A DNA stretch of 64,000 nucleotides from positions 5,700,887 to 5,764,886 of the forward strand of contig NZ_CP100416.1 of assembly GCF_026017845.1 (NCBI RefSeq), written 5' to 3'. Made by a program: the position numbers and the translations under genes. The stretch comes from Amycolatopsis mediterranei (GTDB taxonomy: Bacteria > Actinomycetota > Actinomycetes > Mycobacteriales > Pseudonocardiaceae). The notes under the pieces were generated by a model. The model was given only the letters and a program-made list of their open reading frames with translations. It had not been told where the DNA came from and did no database searches. How positions within the stretch are numbered: the first letter of the stretch is position 1; each line of letters begins with the position of its first letter. This document shows positions 56,496-64,000 of this stretch, one piece after another.

Positions 56496-57476
56496 TCAGG
56501 GCAGCCGTTGCCCGAAGAACAGGCTGGCCGCCGCGCCCAACATGAGGATCAACGTCCCCACCACCAGCCACGGCTTGCTCGCGTCGGCGTCCTTGAGCTC
56601 GTAGCCGATCTGCTCGCCGAGGTCGGCATAGACCTTCTTCAGCTCCTCGGCGCTGGCCGCCTTGTAGAAGTCGCCGCCCGAGAGGCGCGCGATCTCGCGC
56701 AGCGATTCGTCGTCCACGCTGACCGGCTGGGGCTTGTCGTCGATGGTGACCGAACCGTGGGTGGTGCCGAAGGAAATCGACGAGATCGGCACCCCGGCCT
56801 GCTTCGCCGCCTGCGCCGCGGTGTACCCGCCGCGCGCCGCATACAGGTCCTCGGGCACCGTCTGCTTCCCGTCGGACATCAGCACGATCCGCGCCGGCGG
56901 CGGCCCGTCCGCCCCGCCGACGAGGCTCGAGAAGCTCTCCACCGACTGCAGCGCCGCGAAGATGCCTTCCCCGGTCGCCGTCGACTGGGCCAGCTTCAGG
57001 TTTTCGATCGCCTTGATCACGCCGTTGCGGTCGGTGGTCGGGTTGACCAGCACCGTCGCCGTGCCCGCGAACGAGATCAGCCCCAGGTTGATCCCCGGGG
57101 TCATGTTCCGCGCGAAGCTCGTCGCCGCTTCTTGGGCGGCCTGCAACCGCGTCGGGAGGACGTCGGTGGCTTCCATGGACAGCGACACGTCGATCACCAG
57201 CATCACGGTCGCCCGGTTGCGCGGCACCTTCTGCTCGGCGGTGGGCCCGGCCAGCGCCACCGTGAGCAGCAGCAGCGACACCACGATCAGCACGGCCGGC
57301 AGGTGCCGGATCCAGCCCTGGCTCTTCGGTGCGACCTTTTCCAGCAGGTCCAGGTTCGCGAACCGCATGGTCCGCTTCCGGCGCGCCCGCTGCGCGAGCA
57401 CGTACCCGACGGCGACCGCGGCGACCGCGATCAGCAGCAGGAACCACCACGGCGACGCGAAGCCCGTCAAGCTCAT
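56496..57476 (-). CDS. VWA-domain membrane protein of the moxR operon
   Basis: This 326-residue protein has N-terminal helices (SPWWFLLLIAVAAVAVGYVL and LPAVLIVVSLLLLTVALAG), a von Willebrand A domain with MIDAS DVSLSM and later MSDGK, and a C-terminal helix. It is BatA-like and corresponds to M. tuberculosis Rv1481, the third gene after moxR1 and Rv1480. The ATG at 57476 gives MSLTGFASPWWF. Confidence 0.92.
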   Translation of the reverse strand: MSLTGFASPWWFLLLIAVAAVAVGYVLAQRARRKRTMRFANLDLLEKVAPKSQGWIRHLPAVLIVVSLLLLTVALAGPTAEQKVPRNRATVMLVIDVSLSMEATDVLPTRLQAAQEAATSFARNMTPGINLGLISFAGTATVLVNPTTDRNGVIKAIENLKLAQSTATGEGIFAALQSVESFSSLVGGADGPPPARIVLMSDGKQTVPEDLYAARGGYTAAQAAKQAGVPISSISFGTTHGSVTIDDKPQPVSVDDESLREIARLSGGDFYKAASAEELKKVYADLGEQIGYELKDADASKPWLVVGTLILMLGAAASLFFGQRLP

Positions 57477-57549
57477 GCGCACACCTCGCTGACGCTCGGT
57501 GCCGCCTGAGCCGGGAGCGCTGTGTCGAATGGTCCGATCGCAAACTCCC

Positions 57550-58494
57550 TCACGCGACACCCCCCGACCAGCGGCGCTTGCGGGCGACGACGAACCGCAC
57601 CATGTCGGCGATCCAGTCGGCGTCCGTGCGCAGCGTCAGGTGGGCCGCGCCCGCGCGCCGCAGACTCGCCGCCACCTTCTGCCGGTGGGCGTGGGCCGCG
57701 GCCCCGAACTCCTTGCGCAGCAAGGCCGACGCGTGCACTTCGCGCTGTTTCCCTGTCTCCGGGTCGGCCAGCACGACGGTGCCCACCTCGGGCAGGTCGA
57801 TGTCGCGCGGGTCGAGGACTTCGATCGCGATCAGTTCGTGGCGCCCGCCGAGTGCCCGCAGCGGCCGCTCCCAGGACTCATCGCCCAGGAAGTCGGAGAT
57901 CACCACGGCCAGGCCACGCCGGCGCGGCGGGCGGCGCAGCGCTTCGAGGGCCTGGGCGAAGTCGCCCCGGGTGCCCTCGGCCGCGCGCGGTGTCTCGGCG
58001 AGCTTGCGCACCAGCCCGCGGGCGTGTGCCAGGCCGCCGCGCGCCGGGATGCGGGTCGTGTCGGCGCCGGTGGAGATCAGCGCGCCGATCCGGTTGCCGC
58101 CGCCTCCGGTGAGGTGGGCGACCGCCGCGACGGCGCAGACCACCAGATCGCGCTTCTCGCACAGCGCGGTGCCGAAGTCGAGGCTCGCCGAAAGGTCGGC
58201 GACGACCCACGTCTCCAGCTCGCGATCGGCCACGGTCTCGCGGATGTGCGGGGTCGTGGTGCGGGCGGTGACCGCCCAGTCCATCCGGCGCACGTCGTCG
58301 CCGGGCTGGTACGGGCGGGCCTCGCCGGGCTCGGACCCCGGCCCCGGCACCAGGCCGAGGTGGTTGCCCTGCAGCAGCCCGTCGAGCCGGCGGCGGACGT
58401 CGAGCTCCAGCGTGCGGAGCCCGGCCTCCAGGCGGTCGCCGCGCAGGACCGGCGGCGCCCACGAAGGGCGCCGGCCCTTCTCGTTCTTCGCCAT
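57550..58494 (-). CDS. DUF58-family protein of the moxR operon
   Basis: This 314-residue protein has the DUF58 pattern GLVPGPGSEPGEARPYQPGDDVRRMDWAVTART and a VWA-like portion (VVADLSASLDF). It is the middle gene of moxR-DUF58-VWA (Rv1480-like). It is soluble, so it probably links the ATPase to the membrane VWA partner. It starts 7 bp after the moxR stop. Confidence 0.92.
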   Translation of the reverse strand: MAKNEKGRRPSWAPPVLRGDRLEAGLRTLELDVRRRLDGLLQGNHLGLVPGPGSEPGEARPYQPGDDVRRMDWAVTARTTTPHIRETVADRELETWVVADLSASLDFGTALCEKRDLVVCAVAAVAHLTGGGGNRIGALISTGADTTRIPARGGLAHARGLVRKLAETPRAAEGTRGDFAQALEALRRPPRRRGLAVVISDFLGDESWERPLRALGGRHELIAIEVLDPRDIDLPEVGTVVLADPETGKQREVHASALLRKEFGAAAHAHRQKVAASLRRAGAAHLTLRTDADWIADMVRFVVARKRRWSGGVA

Positions 58495-58501
58495 CGCCGG
58501 G

Positions 58502-59575
58502 TTACCTGACCGGCGCGCCCGCCGGGACCGGGCCGCCCTGGCCGGTCCCGCCCTGCGGCCGGGCCGAGACCTGCGGCAGCGGCACGGTCTGCAGCACGCG
58601 CGTGATGATGTGGTCGATCGGCACGCCGTCGGCGAGGGCGTCGTAGGACAGCACGAGCCGGTGGCGCAGCACGTCGGGGACGACGTCGACGACGTCCTGG
58701 GGCAGCACGTAGTCGCGGCCGCGGACCAGGGCCAGTGCCCGCGCGGCGGCGATGATGCCGAGGCTCGCCCGCGGCGAAGCACCGTAGGACACCCAGCCGG
58801 CGACGTCGGCGAGGCCGTGCTCGTTCGGCGTGCGGGTGGTCAGCACCAGGCGGACCACGTAGTCGACCAGGGCGTGGTGCACGAACACCTGCGACGCGAC
58901 GCCCTGCAGCCGGACGAGCTCGCCCGGGCTGAGCACCTCGTGCGGGGTGGGCGGGGTGACGCCCATCCGGTAGATGATCTCGCGCTCCTCCTCGGCGGAG
59001 GGGTACTCGACGACGATCTTGAACAGGAACCGGTCGCGCTGCGCCTCCGGCAGCGGGTACACGCCTTCGTTCTCGATCGGGTTCTGCGTGGCGAGCACGA
59101 GGAACGGGTCGGGCATCGGGAAGGTCTGGCCGCCGATCGACACGTGCCGCTCGGCCATCACCTCGAGCATCGCCGACTGGACCTTGGCCGGCGCGCGGTT
59201 GATCTCGTCGGCGAGCACGAAGTTCGCCACGACCGGGCCGAGCTCGACGTCGAAGCGCTCGGCGCCCTGGCGGTAGATCCGGGTGCCGAGGATGTCCGCG
59301 GGCACCAGGTCGGGGGTGAACTGCACGCGGGAGAACGAGCCGCCGACGACCCGGGCGAACGTCTCGACGGCGAGGGTCTTCGCCACGCCGGGCACGCCTT
59401 CGAGCAGCAGGTGGCCCTTGGCCAGCAGGCCGACCAGCATCCGCTCGACCAGGCGATCCTGGCCGACGATGATCCGCTTGACCTCGAACACGGTCCGCTC
59501 CAGCAACTGGGCGTCCCGCGCCGGCGTCGCGGGCTGCTGCCCGTTCCCGCCCTCGGCGTAGCCGGGCTCGGTCAC
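58502..59575 (-). CDS. moxR: MoxR-family AAA+ ATPase
   Basis: This 357-residue protein has a Walker A written GVPGVAKT, Walker B FVLADEINRAP, and the sensor block VLATQNPIENEGVYPLPEAQRDRF. The GTG start (59575) has GAGGAGG 4 nt upstream. It likely acts as a chaperone with the following DUF58 and VWA proteins, as proposed for Rv1479-1481. A 248-bp gap with no clear motif separates it from mobA. Confidence 0.94.
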   Translation of the reverse strand: MTEPGYAEGGNGQQPATPARDAQLLERTVFEVKRIIVGQDRLVERMLVGLLAKGHLLLEGVPGVAKTLAVETFARVVGGSFSRVQFTPDLVPADILGTRIYRQGAERFDVELGPVVANFVLADEINRAPAKVQSAMLEVMAERHVSIGGQTFPMPDPFLVLATQNPIENEGVYPLPEAQRDRFLFKIVVEYPSAEEEREIIYRMGVTPPTPHEVLSPGELVRLQGVASQVFVHHALVDYVVRLVLTTRTPNEHGLADVAGWVSYGASPRASLGIIAAARALALVRGRDYVLPQDVVDVVPDVLRHRLVLSYDALADGVPIDHIITRVLQTVPLPQVSARPQGGTGQGGPVPAGAPVR

Positions 59576-59823
59576 TCTGCCTCCTCGAAATCTCGTGCGC
59601 CGCCCCCGCGACGGTGATCACGCGGTGCGACCGTACTGCGCCCCCGCTCGTCCGTCTCATCCGGCACGCGGACGAACGCACTTGGCCCTCGATCAGCCAA
59701 CACGGTCACCGGTGTGGCACCTGTGAAGCACCTGTTCGGCAGGACAGCGGAGCCGGACCGTGCGGGTCAGGGACCGCCACCCCGTCGCTGGTGGCCGGCC
59801 TCGGCACGGGCCGCCGGCGCAGC

Positions 59824-60369
59824 TTAGCGATGCCGCTCGAGGTCCTCGGGGGTGTCGATGTCGTCGGCTTCGCCCCGTTCCGCCGGGACCTCGGCCACCG
59901 CCAGCCCGCCGAGGACCCGGCGCAAGGCCGCGTTCTCCGCCTGCTCCGGCACCGCCGCCCGCAGCGACGGCACCCGCCAGGCGCCCAGCAGCCACTGGCG
60001 CTCCCCCGCCGCGTCCACCAGGACCGCGCCGTCGCCGTCGCCGACCGCCGCCACCAGCCGGTCCACTGTGGAGCGCCGGACGCCCGGGAGGTCGGCGGCC
60101 AGCACCACGACCGCCTCGACGTCGTCGGGCACGAACACCAGGCCCGCCGCCAGCGCCGCCACCGGCCCGGTGCCCGGCACCGGTTCGCGCGTCCACACGA
60201 CGTCGAAGCCCGGCCGGCGCGGGCCGACCGCGATCACCCGCTCGGCGCCGTCGAGGGCGTGGATCGCGCGCGCCAGCAACGGTTTCCCGCCCACCGACAG
60301 CGCCGGCTTGTCCACACCGGACAACCGGCGGGCCGAGCCACCGGCCACCACGATCCCCGCGTAGCGCAC
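59824..60369 (-). CDS. mobA: MobA-like nucleotidyltransferase
   Basis: A GTG start gives 181 residues. The NTP-transferase motif AGGSARRLSGVDKPAL carries the signature Lys. Other features are PGTGPVAALAAGL, VLAADLPGV and DIDTPEDLE. MobA adds GMP to molybdopterin; related proteins act on other sugars or cofactors. Without neighbours of cofactor synthesis the role is inferred. Confidence 0.88.
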   Translation of the reverse strand: MRYAGIVVAGGSARRLSGVDKPALSVGGKPLLARAIHALDGAERVIAVGPRRPGFDVVWTREPVPGTGPVAALAAGLVFVPDDVEAVVVLAADLPGVRRSTVDRLVAAVGDGDGAVLVDAAGERQWLLGAWRVPSLRAAVPEQAENAALRRVLGGLAVAEVPAERGEADDIDTPEDLERHR

Positions 60370-60378
60370 CGGGGCACC

Positions 60379-60430
60379 CTAGCGGCCCGGGCCGAGGTAG
60401 GTGAAGCCCTGGCGTACCTGGTCCGCGCGC
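60379..60430 (-). pseudogene. Remnant of a methyltransferase 3' end
   Basis: The minus-strand frame ends GFTYLGPGR then stops, closely matching the end of the adjacent methyltransferase (GFTYLVLGR), and the DNA is similar over about 30 bp. The rest of a second gene copy is not visible, so this looks like a fragment left by duplication and deletion. Confidence 0.5.
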
Positions 60431-60539
60431 TCTGCCGGCCGGGAAGCCGCCGGCACGGGACTGCGAGGTCGCGGCGGACCGCCCGGCCCGGGGACCCCCG
60501 GCGGATCATCGAGCGCACCCGAGCGGCGGCTGCCGGACT

Positions 60540-61253
60540 TCAGCGGCCCAGCACGAGGTAGGTGAAGCCCAGCACGCCCCGGTAGTCCCGGACGTATTGC
60601 CGCAACCGCCGGTCGAGCCACTCCCGGATCTCACCCGCCCGCGGGTCGGCCGGGTGCGCCACCAGCCACTCCGCCCAGGCGGCCCGCGAGGTCGACTCGA
60701 AGTCGTCCCACTCCAGCTGGTCGGCGGTGCTGAAGTGCAGCACGCGCCAGCCGGCGCCGGCCACGGCGTCGAGCAGGTCCGGCAGGGTCAGCAGGTCCGG
60801 GCCGAAGATCTCCCGCGCCGCCGGGCCGGGCGCCGCCGCCCAGAAGCCGTCGCCGTAGAGCAGCCGGCCGGACGGCCGGACCACCCCGGCGATCGCTTCC
60901 AGCGCCGCCGTGGTCGAGCCGAAGATGTGGGCGGCGCCGATGCAGAACACCCGCTCGGCCGGAACGTCCCAGGTCGCGGCGTCCGACTCGGCGAAGTCCA
61001 CCGCCAGGCCACGCGACGCGGCCACCGCCCGGCCGCGGTCGAGGCCGGTCACGTCGGTGTCGACGCCGGTCGCGCGCAGGCCCGGAGCGCGGGCGGCCGC
61101 CCGCAGCAGCAGCTCGCCCCAGCCGCAGCCGAGGTCGACGAGCCGGCCCGCGTCCAGGGCCATCCGGTCGAGCAGCAGGTCCGCGTGCGGCTCGGACAAC
61201 GGCGTGTTCCAGCGCATCCGGGTGCGCCGCAGCGCGTTCAGTTCGTCGTCCAC
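60540..61253 (-). CDS. SAM-dependent methyltransferase
   Basis: This 237-residue class I methyltransferase has the SAM motif RLVDLGCGWGELLLRAAARAPG, Asp at the end of strand 2 (TGVDTDV), and FCIGAAHIFGSTTAALEAIAGVVRPSG. The GTG start is placed at 61253. Function is not assigned; the target may be a small molecule. A short copy of its 3' end lies downstream. Confidence 0.88.
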   Translation of the reverse strand: MDDELNALRRTRMRWNTPLSEPHADLLLDRMALDAGRLVDLGCGWGELLLRAAARAPGLRATGVDTDVTGLDRGRAVAASRGLAVDFAESDAATWDVPAERVFCIGAAHIFGSTTAALEAIAGVVRPSGRLLYGDGFWAAAPGPAAREIFGPDLLTLPDLLDAVAGAGWRVLHFSTADQLEWDDFESTSRAAWAEWLVAHPADPRAGEIREWLDRRLRQYVRDYRGVLGFTYLVLGR

Positions 61254-61296
61254 GCGGCCGATCTTCGCGAAGCCGGCGGCCGCCGTCGAGCGGGTT

Positions 61297-62616
61297 TCAG
61301 CCGACCAGCCGCGTCGCGTACGGCATGATCCCGCCGTAGCGCACCGGGGCGACCCGGACCCGCAGGCCGGACTGCGGCGCCTCGACCATCTGCCCGCCGC
61401 CGAGGTAGAGCGCAACGTGGTGGATGCCGCCGGGCCCACCCCAGAACAGCAGGTCGCCGCGGCGCATCTGGGACAGCGGCACCTGCCGTCCCGACGAGTA
61501 CTGGTAACCGCTGTAGTGCGGCAGCGAGCGGACCCCGGCGAAGGCGTAGATCATCAGGCCGGAGCAGTCGAAGCCGATCTTGTTGTAGTCGCCGTAGCGG
61601 TCGGCGACGCCGCCGTCGCGGATGCCGCGGGTCGCGCCGCTCGTGTTGCCGCCGCCCCAGGCGTAGGGCAGCCCGAGCGTGGACAGCGCCCGCGCGATCA
61701 CCGCCTCGATCGACGAGCCGGCCGGCCCCGACGGCGCCGGGCCGCCCGACGGACGGCCACCGCCCCCGGCCGTGGCGGCGGCGAGCGCGGCCTGGCGCGC
61801 GCGTTCCTCGTCCTCGCGCTGCTTCTGGGCGAGCCAGTCCTGGTAGCGCTGCCGCTGGCCCTGCAGGCCGCTGACCTTGGCCTGGGCGGCGTAGAGCTGC
61901 TGCTCGACGTCGGACTTGTTCTTCTCGAGCTGCGAGTTCTGGGCTGCCTGGCCGTCCTGGGCGCGTTCGGCGGTGGTCTGCGCGGCGTCGGCGCTGTTCT
62001 TCGCCCGGCGGGCCGCGTCCTGCTTCTGCTGGGCGATCTCGGCGGCCTTGCGGGCGGCGGCGTCCTTGTTGGACTTCTCGGTCTGCGCCTGCTGGAGCCG
62101 GTCGAGGGCGTTGAGCCGGTCGCCGCCGACGGCGTCGAGCAGCTGCGCGCGGGCGAGCATGTTCTTGGGGCTGTCCGCGCTCAGGTACGCCGAGAGCGAG
62201 CCGACCGTGCTGCCCTGCTGGAAGCTGGCGGCGGCGAAGGTCTTCAGGTCCGCCCGGGCCTGGTCGATGGCCGCCGCGGCCGCGTCGGCTTCGGTGCGGG
62301 CGGCCTTCGCGTCGTTCTCCGCCTGCGCCGCGTCGTCCTGCGCGGTCTGCAGGTCGACCAGCGCCTTGTTGGCCTGTTCCTGCTTGAGCTCGACGTCGTC
62401 CTGCAGCTGCGTGAGTTTCTGCTCGGCCTGGGCCAGCTGGTTGGTCAGCCGGCCGACCTCGCCGGCCTTCGCGTTCGCGTCGGCCTTGCCGGCCTGGATC
62501 TCCGAATCGCTGGGGTTCGGCGGCGGCGGGGGCGCCGCGAGGCCCGTGCCACCCGCGCCGAACAAGATCACCAGCGTGAGCGTGCTCACGCTGAGTCCCC
62601 GGCGGACGCGCGGCAC
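61297..62616 (-). CDS. NlpC/P60 peptidoglycan hydrolase, RipA-like
   Basis: This 439-residue secreted protein has a signal peptide (RVRRGLSVSTLTLVILFGAGGTGLA), a long coiled coil (about 45-270), and a C-terminal NlpC/P60 domain. The catalytic Cys is in GFDCSGLM and the His in IHHVALYLG. It resembles mycobacterial RipA in layout. The GTG at 62616 is preferred over 62652 because it gives a clean signal peptide. It would cut cell-wall peptide stems during division. Confidence 0.93.
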   Translation of the reverse strand: MPRVRRGLSVSTLTLVILFGAGGTGLAAPPPPPNPSDSEIQAGKADANAKAGEVGRLTNQLAQAEQKLTQLQDDVELKQEQANKALVDLQTAQDDAAQAENDAKAARTEADAAAAAIDQARADLKTFAAASFQQGSTVGSLSAYLSADSPKNMLARAQLLDAVGGDRLNALDRLQQAQTEKSNKDAAARKAAEIAQQKQDAARRAKNSADAAQTTAERAQDGQAAQNSQLEKNKSDVEQQLYAAQAKVSGLQGQRQRYQDWLAQKQREDEERARQAALAAATAGGGGRPSGGPAPSGPAGSSIEAVIARALSTLGLPYAWGGGNTSGATRGIRDGGVADRYGDYNKIGFDCSGLMIYAFAGVRSLPHYSGYQYSSGRQVPLSQMRRGDLLFWGGPGGIHHVALYLGGGQMVEAPQSGLRVRVAPVRYGGIMPYATRLVG

Positions 62617-62960
62617 CCTCGAACCCCCGCACTGTCCTAACAAGACCGCCACCTCCGCTCACCAGCGCACACCGCGTGTCACTGCAGTCACACCACTATC
62701 ACAAGCCTCAGCGGAAACTTACACAACGTAGGCACCAATTCCCCTCATTGAGGGACCCCCGCATCGGATGGCGCAGCCCATACCGCGTGTCGTCTTGAAC
62801 CCCAAACAGGACACGCGTACTGTTTGAACCACCGCGAGGTGTGCCATCCCGCATCCGGTCCTACGGTGGGGGTGCGCAAGACTCGCCCCACCGAACCGAC
62901 CGAACTGACCCGGGACTCCTCTGCCGCGACGGAGCGGCGTCCCCGCCACTGGAGTTAGAC
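62617..62960. promoter_or_regulatory. Divergent region between NlpC/P60 gene and acnA
   Basis: This 344-bp region holds the promoter of acnA and a site resembling the 16309-16430 array: CGCGTGTCGTC at about 62785 and GGACACGCGTAC at about 62811-62822, in inverted orientation. The acnA ribosome site GGAG lies just before the GTG at 62961. No riboswitch is recognised. Confidence 0.5.

Positions 62961-64000
<1,040 letters not shown>

Overview
The window is about 64 kb of very GC-rich DNA (low-GC exceptions noted below) from an actinobacterium. It encodes a Pup-proteasome system, mycothiol synthesis (mshC), an F420/LLM-type oxidoreductase, an actinobacterial-type ferrochelatase with a C-terminal Cys cluster, and mabA/inhA-type fatty acid genes. 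Gene content and order fit Pseudonocardiaceae, with Amycolatopsis my best guess; this is inference, not a database match. Many genes start with GTG or TTG. Several have a -10-like hexamer about 6-8 nt before the start codon, so they look leaderless.

Two blocks resemble M. tuberculosis gene order. Block 1 (236-43,300) starts with prcA, prcB, pup and dop on the minus strand, with mpa further along (9673-11475). It continues with trmI, a RecB-like nuclease, hisG/hisE, metH, a PAC2 protein and mshC. Between these lie accessory genes: nudix, AKR, LLM oxidoreductase, DUF3626, an EamA exporter, DNA alkylation repair genes, a phosphotriesterase-like enzyme, a beta-lactamase-fold hydrolase, an ABC-F protein and several regulators beside their likely targets. 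A first MoxR-like AAA/VWA pair ends the block (39927-43282). Block 2 (44,600-64,000) carries hemH, inhA, fabG, a VWA/DUF58/moxR operon, an NlpC/P60 hydrolase and a 3'-truncated acnA. Two insertions interrupt it: a TetR/MFS pair between hemH and inhA, and a transporter/two-component/TAXI-lipoprotein unit (49432-53773). A lower-GC orphan gene (54750-55874) lies downstream.

The most interesting material is regulatory or repetitive. There is a six-copy motif array with perfect mirror symmetry between two divergent genes (16309-16430). One 16-mer recurs in three regions (6329, 8503, 36316). A MerR-type promoter has a 19-bp spacer and a leaderless start (38413). Matched operators flank the TetR/MFS pair. 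A palindrome lies between two leaderless divergent genes (28755-28773). A 27-bp-arm hairpin contains nested palindromes (19191-19245), and a 13-bp tandem duplication copies a -10 box (43365-43390). A multiply broken SAM-methyltransferase pseudogene lies at 44195-44646. The first 235 bases are mostly G or C homopolymer, look artefactual, and sit where pafA would be expected nearby.

No tRNA, rRNA, CRISPR array, insertion sequence or integrase was recognised.
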